This document shows, piece after piece, positions 57,334 to 64,000 of a DNA stretch of 64,000 nucleotides. Source of the DNA: Kitasatospora sp. MMS16-BH015 (lineage in GTDB: Bacteria; Actinomycetota; Actinomycetes; Streptomycetales; Streptomycetaceae); the NCBI RefSeq assembly GCF_002943525.1, contig NZ_CP025394.1, positions 7,269,001 through 7,333,000 on the forward strand, given 5' to 3'. The position numbers were made by a program, and so were the translations under genes. How positions within the stretch are numbered: position 1 is the stretch's first letter; every line of letters starts with the position of its first letter. The notes below the pieces were generated by a model, which did no database searches, was not told the DNA's origin, and saw only the letters and a list, made by a program, of their open reading frames with translations.

Positions 57334-59129
57334 TCCACCTGCTCGGTCGGAAGCTGCTCGGCCTGCTCGGCCTGCCCGGTCGGAGTGGCCTGCCCGTCCT
57401 GCCTGGCCTGCCCTTCCTGCTCGGTCGGGACCTGCTTGGTGGGTACCGCCAGGTAGTTGGGGCCGGTGGTGTAGTGCTTGTTGATGTCGGCGGCGCCGGA
57501 GCGCTCCTTGCTGAGCAGGCTGCCGGCCGTGACCATGGCCTTCACCGGGAGCTCCGCCGCGTCCAGCAGGGCGGTGCGCAGCGGCTGCCCGGCCGGGCCG
57601 AGCCGGTCCACGGCCTCGGTGAGGTGGGATCGGAGCAGGCCTAGGGTGCGGCCGAGCGGGGCGTGGCCGTGGGCGGCCAGGCCGAAGGCGAGTGAGGCCG
57701 CGCAGAGGTGGCCGGTGATGGTGGTGAACAGGTCGGTGAGCGGGCGGTCGCTCGGCGCGGCCACTCGGTGGTCGTCGAACTCGGCTGCGAAGTGGGCCAG
57801 TTCGCCCATCCGTTCGGGGTTGACCCGAGGGCCGTCGTTGTCCTTGTAGAGCAGCCGCAGCCGGGTGCGGCCCTCGTGGTGGTCGAGCACCAGCGAGGTG
57901 TTCTGCTGGTGGCTCTCCAGCGCGATGCCGTGGCCGAAGAGGGTGGTCTGCCAGTCGAGCAGCAGGGCCAGGAAGGCCTCGTACAGCGCGAGCGGCGAGC
58001 CGGCGTAGTACCGGTCGGCCAGGTGCTCGACCACCGGGCGCCCGTCGGGGGCGGTGGCGAGCAGCGCGGCCAGCGGCACGGTGACGGCCTGCTCCAGGCC
58101 GGCCGGGTAGCGGCGGGCCAGCACGGCGATCAGCTCGTGGTCGGCGTGGGCGTAGCACTGCTCGTCGGCCAGCAGGATCCGCCCGGCCAGCCGGGGCTCG
58201 CGGGCCAGCACGGCCTCCAGCATGCGCTGGCCCACCGCGCCGTCCACCAGTGTGCCGGGCTTGACGGTGCGTCGGTTGCGCAGGCCCAAGGTGGCGGTGG
58301 TGAGCGGCAGTTTGAGGTGGAGCGCCGGGTCCTGGACGACGGCGACGGTGCGCATCGACAGGGTGGGCAGCACCTCCAGATACGGCCGGTCGGCCAGTAC
58401 GGCCCCGGGCAGGGCGGCCGGCGCCGCCTCGGCGGTGAGCGGGTGCACCGGCACGGTCAGGTGCGGGCCGGTCAGCCCGGTGAGGCCCAGCTGCTCGGGG
58501 GAGGGCCACCAGCCGGGCAGCGGGGCGCGGCCCTCGACGGTGAGCTCGGCGGCCGGCACGGCCAGCCAACGGAGCAGGAAGGAGGAGTGGAACTCCGGCG
58601 CGTACGACGCCAGTTGCTCCTCGTCCAGGCCGGATCGGCCGCGCGCGGTCGGGTAGACCGGGTGGTCGAGGTAGGCCGCCAGGGTGTCGAAGGCCAGGCT
58701 CGGGCCCAGGCCGCGCCAGTCGGCCGGGTCGGCGCCGTACCGCTCGGCCAGGCCGGCCAGCACCTCGGGCTGCACCCGCTCGTGCAGCCGCATGGTGGCC
58801 AGGGTCTGCCCGCACTCCTCGGCGAAGGCCGCGTACCCGGGCCGGTCGCCGGGCTCGGCCAGCTCGGCCAACGCGGCGATCAGGGAGTCGAGTTCGCGGT
58901 GGGTGACGCCGTCCACCAGCAGCAGGGGCAGCCGGGCGGTGTACGTGCTCTGGAAGCCGTCCGCGGTGACCGGCAGGGCCAGCCGCTCGCCGGCCAGCCA
59001 GGGGCCGTCCGGGCGCTGCTCCAGGGTGGTGGCCGAGCGCAGGCCGGCCACGTCCTCGCGGAGCAGGGCGCCGAGCACGCGCAGGGTCAGCAGCTCCTCG
59101 ACGGCGGTCGTGGTGGTCGGGGTGGTCAC
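57327..59129 (-). CDS. IucA/IucC-type NRPS-independent siderophore synthetase (PvsB-like position)
   Basis: 600 residues. Landmarks: HPVYPTARGRSGLD (ATP-binding), LTVPVHPLTAEAAP, LPTLSMRTVAVVQDPALHLK, LPLTTATLGLRNRRTV, HGIALESHQQNTSLVLDH, RLLYKDNDGPRVNPERM and DLFTTITGHLCAASL. The domain ends near NYLAVPTKQ; beyond it is a 35-residue Gln/Glu/Ala/Pro tail (QARQDGQATPTGQAEQAEQ) built by short tandem repeats (57340-57440) and ending in Cys. GTG overlaps the ATP-grasp stop (GTGA). Confidence 0.92.
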   Translation of the reverse strand: MTTPTTTTAVEELLTLRVLGALLREDVAGLRSATTLEQRPDGPWLAGERLALPVTADGFQSTYTARLPLLLVDGVTHRELDSLIAALAELAEPGDRPGYAAFAEECGQTLATMRLHERVQPEVLAGLAERYGADPADWRGLGPSLAFDTLAAYLDHPVYPTARGRSGLDEEQLASYAPEFHSSFLLRWLAVPAAELTVEGRAPLPGWWPSPEQLGLTGLTGPHLTVPVHPLTAEAAPAALPGAVLADRPYLEVLPTLSMRTVAVVQDPALHLKLPLTTATLGLRNRRTVKPGTLVDGAVGQRMLEAVLAREPRLAGRILLADEQCYAHADHELIAVLARRYPAGLEQAVTVPLAALLATAPDGRPVVEHLADRYYAGSPLALYEAFLALLLDWQTTLFGHGIALESHQQNTSLVLDHHEGRTRLRLLYKDNDGPRVNPERMGELAHFAAEFDDHRVAAPSDRPLTDLFTTITGHLCAASLAFGLAAHGHAPLGRTLGLLRSHLTEAVDRLGPAGQPLRTALLDAAELPVKAMVTAGSLLSKERSGAADINKHYTTGPNYLAVPTKQVPTEQEGQARQDGQATPTGQAEQAEQLPTEQVEC

Positions 59130-60325
59130 GGGGTGATCTCCCAGGTGTTGGCGGCGATGAACTCGGCGACGGTGCGGTCGACTTCGCCCTGGTCCGGGCC
59201 GATGGCCCAGATCACGCCGAGGTAGTCGCGGTTGGTGCGGTAGTGCTCGTGGTGCTCGCCGATCGGGCGCAGCGGGCGGTAGGCCAGCCGGACGCCGTCG
59301 CGGACCAGGTCGGTCGGGCCGGGGGCGGCGGTGAGGGTGCCGGCGCGGTCGGCGCAGACCACCTCGTTGCGGGCCCGCTGGTCGGTGCGGGCACCCAGGT
59401 CGGCCGGGAGCGGGCGGCCCAGGTGGGCGCCGAGCACCAGCTCGAAGTACGGGACGGCCAGGATCTGCGCGAGCATCAGGTCGCACTGGTCGCCGATGGC
59501 CCGGTAGTTGACCTCGATCAGTCGTACCCGGCCGTCCGGCTGCACCACGAACTCGGTGTGGCAGGCGCCGAACGACACGCCCAGGGCGTCGAGTTGGTCG
59601 AGCACCTGGTCGGTGACCGGCTGCGGGTGGGCGGGCACGAAGGTGAGCACCTCCTCGACGAACTGCGGCGGCGGGGAGAGCCGGGTGTGGAAGCCGCCGA
59701 GTACGTGCCGGCGGCCGTGGCCGTCGCCCAGGGTCTCCAGGGTGTGCAGCTCGCCGTGCAGGAACTCCTCCACCACCAGCACCGCTCCGGGCCGGCGGTG
59801 CCGGATCGCCTTGCAGTGCAGGGCCAGCTCCTCGGCGTCGGCCGCCAGCGCCACGTCCTCGCTGGCCACGCCCTCGCGGGGCTTGACCACGCAGGGGAAC
59901 GGCGGGTCGAGCTCGGCGCTCTCCCGGCCCGGGGGCAGCTCGGCCGACCAGACCTCGTCCAGCCCGGCCAGCGCGAGGTGGCGGCGCAGCTCGGCCTTGT
60001 TCTTGGCCCGCAGGGTGGCCTGCCAGCTCTTGCCCGGCAGCCCGAAGTACTCGGCGGCCAGCGCGGTCTGGGTCTGCAGGTGGTCGCTGTTGCTGAACAC
60101 TGCGGCCGGGGCGTCCAGCCGGGAGATCAGGCTGATCACCTCCCAGTGGTCGCGCACCGGGCACTCCACCACCTCGGGGGCGAACTCCAGCCCTTGGTAG
60201 GCACGTTGGTGCTCGGCGACGGAGTCGGTGAGCACCGTGACGGAGAGGCCGAGTCTCGCGGCGGCGGGCAGGAAGCCCTGGGTGACGGAGTCGGTGGGGT
60301 TCAGGGCCAGCAGGTACAGCCGCAC
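59126..60325 (-). CDS. ATP-grasp ligase (PvsA-like position)
   Basis: 399 residues; carboxylate-amine ligase superfamily. Visible: N-terminal Rossmann-like start LYLLALNPTDSVTQGFLPAA, PCVVKPREGVASEDVALA (Lys for ATP), AVLVVEEFLHGELHTLETLG, and the Mg/ATP residues in VRLIEVNYRAIGDQCDLML. In the vibrioferrin operon the first gene, pvsA, is also an ATP-grasp enzyme adding an amino acid. GTG 60325 with GAGAGGA; the gene follows the Fe-siderophore binding protein after 72 bp containing a hairpin. First gene of the five-gene overlap chain. Confidence 0.87.
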   Translation of the reverse strand: MRLYLLALNPTDSVTQGFLPAAARLGLSVTVLTDSVAEHQRAYQGLEFAPEVVECPVRDHWEVISLISRLDAPAAVFSNSDHLQTQTALAAEYFGLPGKSWQATLRAKNKAELRRHLALAGLDEVWSAELPPGRESAELDPPFPCVVKPREGVASEDVALAADAEELALHCKAIRHRRPGAVLVVEEFLHGELHTLETLGDGHGRRHVLGGFHTRLSPPPQFVEEVLTFVPAHPQPVTDQVLDQLDALGVSFGACHTEFVVQPDGRVRLIEVNYRAIGDQCDLMLAQILAVPYFELVLGAHLGRPLPADLGARTDQRARNEVVCADRAGTLTAAPGPTDLVRDGVRLAYRPLRPIGEHHEHYRTNRDYLGVIWAIGPDQGEVDRTVAEFIAANTWEITP

Positions 60326-60357
60326 GACGAAGAGTCCTCTCGGTGGTTCGGGGGAGC

Positions 60358-60384
60358 GGGGGCGGGCGGGTTTCGCCCACCCCC
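60358..60384 (-). terminator. Stem-loop between the binding-protein gene and the ATP-grasp gene
   Basis: GGGGG-C-GGGCG (60358-60368) faces CGCCC-A-CCCCC (60374-60384) across a 5-nt loop with one mismatch. In this position a partial terminator would let the lipoprotein gene be expressed more highly than the biosynthetic operon, a common arrangement. Confidence 0.55.
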
Positions 60385-60397
60385 GAGGGGCAGCGGC

Positions 60398-61399
60398 CTA
60401 CTTGGGGGCGTCGACGCCCGCGGCCTTGGCGATGTCGCCGAGCATCGCGTCGGCGGCCTGCACGCCGATGCCCGACATCCAGGTCTCGTCCGGCACGGTG
60501 AAGACCTTGTTGTTCTGGACGGCCTTGAGGCCCTTCCAGACCGGGGTGCCCTGGATCTCGCTCTCCTTGGTCTTGGTCGGGTCGTCGGCGGTGGTGACGA
60601 AGACCAGGTCGGCGTCGGCCTGGTTGATCTGCTCGGCGCTGACCTCGCTCATCGCCTTCTCCAGGTCCGGGTTGGCCGGGCGGTTCAGGCCCACGTCGGT
60701 GAGCACGGTGCCGCTGAAGGAGGCCTTCTGGTAGAGCCGGGTCGGGCCGGCGACGAAGCGCACCACCGAGGCGGTCGGCATGGTGCCGTTGTACTTGGCC
60801 TTGATCTCGGCGCCCAGCTTGGCGGCCCGGGCCTGGTAGTCGGCCAGCGCCTGCTTGGCCTCGGCCTCCTTGCCCAGGGCCTTGGCGTAGAGGGCCAGGT
60901 TCTCCTTCCAGGGCTGGCCGGTGGTCTCGGCGAGCACGGTGGGCGCGATCGCGTTGAGCTTGGCGTAGACCTTCTCGTGGCGCACCTTGGAGGAGAGGAT
61001 CAGGTCGGGCTTGAGCGAGGCGATCAGCTCCAGGTTGGGCTCGGCCATCGGGCCGACGTCCTTGGTGCCGGAGATCTTCGACTTGAGGTAGTTGGGGAAG
61101 CCGCCCTCGGTCTTCATGTGCGGGGAGACGGCGCCCAGCGGGGTGATGCCCAGCAGGGTCACGTCGTCCAGCTCGCCGCTGTCGAGCACGACCACCCGCT
61201 TGGGCTGGGCCTTGAGCTCGGCGGTGCCCATCGCGTGCTTGACGCTGCGCGGGAAGGCGGCGGCGGCGTCGCCGGCCGGCTTGTCGGTGGCGGGGACGGA
61301 CTCCTTGTCCACGGTGTTGCCGCTGCTGCCGCAGGCGGTGAGCAGACCGGCGGAGACCGCGACGGAGAGGACGGCGAGCGGCAGACGGCGCTGGAGCAT
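60398..61399 (-). CDS. Iron-siderophore ABC transporter substrate-binding lipoprotein
   Basis: 333 residues, FecB/BtuF fold (class III binding protein with a single linking helix). Lipobox LLTAC, Cys23. Mature part: PKRVVVLDSGELDDVTLLGITPLGAV, VGPMAEPNLELIASLKPDLIL, YQKASFSGTVLTDVGL and DADLVFVTTADDPTKTKES. ATG 61399 with AAGGAAG. It captures the ferric siderophore for the permease pair encoded just upstream on the same strand; equivalent to PvuB. Confidence 0.93.
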   Translation of the reverse strand: MLQRRLPLAVLSVAVSAGLLTACGSSGNTVDKESVPATDKPAGDAAAAFPRSVKHAMGTAELKAQPKRVVVLDSGELDDVTLLGITPLGAVSPHMKTEGGFPNYLKSKISGTKDVGPMAEPNLELIASLKPDLILSSKVRHEKVYAKLNAIAPTVLAETTGQPWKENLALYAKALGKEAEAKQALADYQARAAKLGAEIKAKYNGTMPTASVVRFVAGPTRLYQKASFSGTVLTDVGLNRPANPDLEKAMSEVSAEQINQADADLVFVTTADDPTKTKESEIQGTPVWKGLKAVQNNKVFTVPDETWMSGIGVQAADAMLGDIAKAAGVDAPK

Positions 61400-61445
61400 G
61401 GTGGACTTCCTTGGTACGGGGGTGATTTCGGGCATGACGGGGGTG

Positions 61446-61468
61446 AGGCACGGCGAACGGCCGTGCCT
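61446..61468 (-). terminator. Hairpin after the siderophore permease/ATPase genes
   Basis: AGGCACGGC (61446-61454) and GCCGTGCCT (61460-61468) are exact inverted copies around GAACG. It lies 24 bp after the ATPase stop and 47 bp before the binding-protein start, so it either ends the permease transcript or modulates read-through. Confidence 0.65.
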
Positions 61469-61491
61469 GGAGCCTCGGTTGGTTCAGACGG

Positions 61492-62397
61492 TTACGCGGT
61501 GCGGGCGCGCCGCGCGAAGGGGACGACCAGCGGGGTGCCGGTCTCGGGGTCGGGGATGATCCGGCAGGGCACCTGGAAGACCCGCTCGACCAGCTCGGCC
61601 GTGAGCACCTCGGCGGGCGGCCCGGCGGCGGCCAGCCGGCCGCCGTCGAGCACTACCAGGTGGTCGGCGTAGCGGGCCGCCTGGCCGAGGTCGTGCAGCA
61701 CCATGACCACGGTGCGGCCGGCCTCGGCGTGCAGCTCGGAGACCAGGTCGAGCACCTCCAGTTGGTGGCGCAGGTCGAGGAAGGTGGTCGGCTCGTCCAG
61801 CAGCAGCAGCTCGGTCTCCTGGGCCAGGGCCAGGGCCAGCCAGGCGCGTTGACGCTGGCCGCCGGAGAGCTGGTCGACCTGGCGGTCGCGCAGCTCGGCG
61901 GTGCCGGTGCGCTCCAGCGCCCGCTCCACGGCGGCCTGGTCGGCGGCCGACCAGGGGCTGAGCATCCGCTGGTGCGGGTAGCGGCCCAGCCGCACCAGCG
62001 CCTCGACGGTGATCGCCTCCGGGGTGACCGGCTGCTGCGGCAGCAGGCCGAGTCGCTTGGCCAGCGCCCGGGCGGGCAGTCGGTGGATGTCCGCTCCGTC
62101 CAGGGTGACCTGGCCGGCGCTGGGGGCCAGCAGGCGGACCAGGCCGCGCAGCAGGGTGGACTTGCCGCAGGCGTTCGGGCCGACGATCGCGGTGACGGCG
62201 CCGCCGGGCAGCTCCAGGTCCAGGCCCTGGACGATCGCGCGGTCGCCGTAGCGCAGGTCGAGCCGGTGCGCGGCGAGTCGGTTGCCGGTCGGCCGGTCGC
62301 CGGTGCTCGTCCGGTCGGCGGCCTCGGTGGCAGCGGTGTCCGTACCGGCCAGGATGGTGGGGCTCACGGCGGGCTGGTTCCTCTCGGTGCGGTTCAC
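61492..62397 (-). CDS. Iron-siderophore ABC transporter ATPase
   Basis: 301 residues, FecE/FepC type. Walker [20 protein letters not shown] (with CGK as in FepC proteins), Q-loop [20 protein letters not shown], signature [18 protein letters not shown], Walker [13 protein letters not shown], switch [21 protein letters not shown] 62397 overlaps the permease stop (GTGA); a second GTG about 11 codons later, preceded by GAGAGGA, is also possible. The first 40 residues are not part of the ABC fold. Confidence 0.93.
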   Translation of the reverse strand: MNRTERNQPAVSPTILAGTDTAATEAADRTSTGDRPTGNRLAAHRLDLRYGDRAIVQGLDLELPGGAVTAIVGPNACGKSTLLRGLVRLLAPSAGQVTLDGADIHRLPARALAKRLGLLPQQPVTPEAITVEALVRLGRYPHQRMLSPWSAADQAAVERALERTGTAELRDRQVDQLSGGQRQRAWLALALAQETELLLLDEPTTFLDLRHQLEVLDLVSELHAEAGRTVVMVLHDLGQAARYADHLVVLDGGRLAAAGPPAEVLTAELVERVFQVPCRIIPDPETGTPLVVPFARRARTA

Positions 62398-63458
62398 GAG
62401 GCGCTCCGGTGGGCCGGGCGGCGGATCATCAGGGCGAGCAGCCAGGGCGCGCCCAGGGTCGCGGTGACGGCACCGACCGGGAGGCCGCTGACCGGCAGCA
62501 CGTGCAGGGCGAGGTGGTCGGCCGCGAGCAGCAGCAGGGCGCCGGTGAGGGCGGTGAGCGCCAGGGTGGCCGGGGTCGGCGGGCCGGCCAGCAGGCGGAC
62601 CAGGTGCGGCACGGCCAGCGCGACGAAGGCGACCGGGCCGGTCAGCCCGGCGGCGAGCGAGGCGATCACCACGGCGAGCAGCAGCAGGCCGAGCCGGGCC
62701 CGGTCGGCGGTCAGGCCGAGGCCGCCGGCCGAGTCGTCGCCGAGGTCGAGCACGGCGAGCCGACGCTGGGCCAGGAAGGCGGCCAGGCAGGTGAGCAGGA
62801 TCGCCACCCCGCCGACCGAGACCTCCGTCCAGGTGCGGCCGTAGAGCGAGCCGGTGGTCCACTGCAGCGCGGAGGCGGCCAGTTCGGCCGGGAAGCGGAC
62901 GATCATCAGGTTGACCGCCGCCGCCAGCCCGGCCTGCACCGCGAGCCCGACCAGCACCAGCCGGGAGACGGCGACCTTGGCCCGCCAGGCGAAGCCGCCG
63001 AGCAGCACCGCGGCGAGCAGGCCGCCGCCGACCGCGCCCAGCGGGATGAGCGCCTGGCTGGCGCCGGTGGCCAGCAGCAGCACGGCGCCGAAGGAGGCGC
63101 CGCCGGTCACGCCCACCACGTCCGGGGAGGCCAGCGGGTTGCGGAACAGCCGCTGGAGCAGCGAACCGGAGACGGCCAGTCCGGCACCCGCGATCAGCGC
63201 CGAGACCACCCGGGGCGCGCGGAACTGCTGGACCACCAGCACGTCGCCGCCGTCGCCGGACCCGAACAGGGCGCGCAGCGCGGTGGCGAACGGGAGCTTC
63301 ACCTGACCGGTGCTCAGCGCGAGGCCGGTGAGCAGGACGAGCAGGGTGGCGGCCAGCGCGCAGAGCAGCAGGCTGCGGCGGCGGGCCCGCGCCAGGGCGG
63401 AGGGCTTGGTGGCGGCGGAGGCGTTCGGGGCGGCCGAGGTGTTCGGGGGAGGGTTCAT
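62394..63458 (-). CDS. FecCD family iron-siderophore permease
   Basis: 354 residues, about ten membrane helices. Family segments: [45 protein letters not shown], reported here in pieces as [20 protein letters not shown] and [36 protein letters not shown]; and [19 protein letters not shown]. Partner of the next permease, with which it forms a heterodimer; start overlaps that gene's end (ATGA). Confidence 0.93.
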   Translation of the reverse strand: MNPPPNTSAAPNASAATKPSALARARRRSLLLCALAATLLVLLTGLALSTGQVKLPFATALRALFGSGDGGDVLVVQQFRAPRVVSALIAGAGLAVSGSLLQRLFRNPLASPDVVGVTGGASFGAVLLLATGASQALIPLGAVGGGLLAAVLLGGFAWRAKVAVSRLVLVGLAVQAGLAAAVNLMIVRFPAELAASALQWTTGSLYGRTWTEVSVGGVAILLTCLAAFLAQRRLAVLDLGDDSAGGLGLTADRARLGLLLLAVVIASLAAGLTGPVAFVALAVPHLVRLLAGPPTPATLALTALTGALLLLAADHLALHVLPVSGLPVGAVTATLGAPWLLALMIRRPAHRSAS

Positions 63459-64000
63459 CGGGCGGCCTTCTTCGCCAGCAGGGCGAGCAGCGGGGCGCCG
63501 AGGAAGGCGGTCACGATGCCGACCTCGATCTCGCTGGGGCGGGCCACCACCCGGCCGAGCACGTCGGCGCCGAGCAGCAGGACGGCGCCGGCCAGCAGGC
63601 AGCCGGGCACCAGCCAGCGGTGGTCGGCGCCGAGCAGCGGGCGGACCAGGTGCGGGGCGGCCAGGCCGATGAAGACGACCGGCCCGGCCACGGCCACCGC
63701 GCCCGCGGCGAGCAGCACCACGGCCAGCCCGCCGATCAGCCGCACCCGGGTGACCGGCACGCCGAGCGCCTGGGCGGTCTCGTCGCCGAGGGCGAGCGCG
63801 TTGAGCGCCGGGGAGACGGCCAGTGCGAGCACCAGGCCGACCAGGATCAACGGCAGTACGGGCCAGAGCACCTGGAGCCCGCGCCCGCTCAGCGAGCCGG
63901 CCAGCCAGAACCGGGCCTCGTCGAGGGTGCGGTGGCTGGCGAGCATCAGCGCGGAGGTCCAGGAGGCGAGCACCGCGGTGAGCACGGTGCCGCCGAGTGC
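63455..64000 (-). CDS. FecCD family iron-siderophore permease, N-terminus beyond window
   Basis: Only the C-terminal ~180 residues are inside. [58 protein letters not shown] and [21 protein letters not shown] are typical of this family. Its stop overlaps the start of the second permease. The promoter of the transport operon, and any iron box there, lies outside the window. Confidence 0.92.
   Translation of the reverse strand, partial: ALGGTVLTAVLASWTSALMLASHRTLDEARFWLAGSLSGRGLQVLWPVLPLILVGLVLALAVSPALNALALGDETAQALGVPVTRVRLIGGLAVVLLAAGAVAVAGPVVFIGLAAPHLVRPLLGADHRWLVPGCLLAGAVLLLGADVLGRVVARPSEIEVGIVTAFLGAPLLALLAKKAAR

Noticed and set aside
57327-61451. A single reading frame of over 1300 codons through the siderophore operon
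   Set aside because: It is an artefact: its 3' part is the IucA/IucC gene, but upstream of 59129 it is the wrong frame of the ATP-grasp and binding-protein genes, giving Arg/Pro-rich noise.

Overview
The window is very GC-rich, with strong third-position G/C bias, frequent GTG and TTG starts, GTGA/ATGA stop-start overlaps, a conservon (cvnABCD), HelR, and a CDPS-P450 pair. This points to the chromosome of a Streptomyces or Kitasatospora type actinomycete. I see no rRNA, no tRNA that I could support, no CRISPR array and no complete insertion sequence.

Layout. 1-8.7 kb holds accessory metabolic and hypothetical genes: an S53 peptidase cut by the left edge, a TetR regulator, an aldo/keto reductase, a YjdI/YjdJ-like pair, an M20 peptidase with a coupled leader ORF, a DUF4328 protein and a phosphoribosyltransferase. 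9.1-13.0 kb is a complete paaABCDE operon for the ring-1,2-phenylacetyl-CoA epoxidase. 13.0-22.4 kb carries small regulatory modules (TetR/CocE hydrolase and MarR/alpha-beta hydrolase, each with clear operator palindromes), a terpene-synthase-like gene, GNAT, VOC, FAD oxidoreductase and YbjQ genes. 22.6-27.9 kb is an unusual accessory block: a PTH2-type peptidyl-tRNA hydrolase whose 3' end is duplicated 2.7 kb downstream, enclosing a 772-residue secreted glycine-rich PGRS-like protein, then a secreted Cys-containing protein overlapping a small cytosolic gene, in locally AT-richer DNA. 27.9-31.3 kb has a barstar-like gene and the modABC molybdate transporter.

31.5-42.4 kb is rich in small-GTPase-type signalling: a four-gene operon with three Roadblock/LC7 proteins and one larger partner, a decayed P450 followed by a transposase remnant, then an MHYT sensor and a conservon (sensor kinase, Roadblock, DUF742, GTPase) followed by a lipoprotein of the type-1 periplasmic binding fold. 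43.5-46.5 kb has helR with a rifamycin-associated-element-like palindrome in its leader, and a methyltransferase.

46.7-64.0 kb looks like one iron-acquisition island. A DtxR/IdeR-type iron box precedes a diaminobutyrate aminotransferase and a diaminobutyrate decarboxylase (together giving 1,3-diaminopropane). A CDPS plus a P450 closely resembling mycobacterial CYP121 follow. On the opposite strand an overlapping operon has the order ATP-grasp, IucA/IucC, MFS, IucA/IucC, PLP decarboxylase. This is the same order and content as the vibrioferrin operon pvsABCDE. It is accompanied by an Fe-siderophore binding lipoprotein, an ATPase and two FecCD permeases (the last cut by the right edge), equivalent to pvuBCDE without the outer-membrane receptor. 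How these parts combine into products is inference.

A recurrent feature across the window is in-frame tandem repetition of 9-21 nt units in protein termini and linkers and in some promoters.
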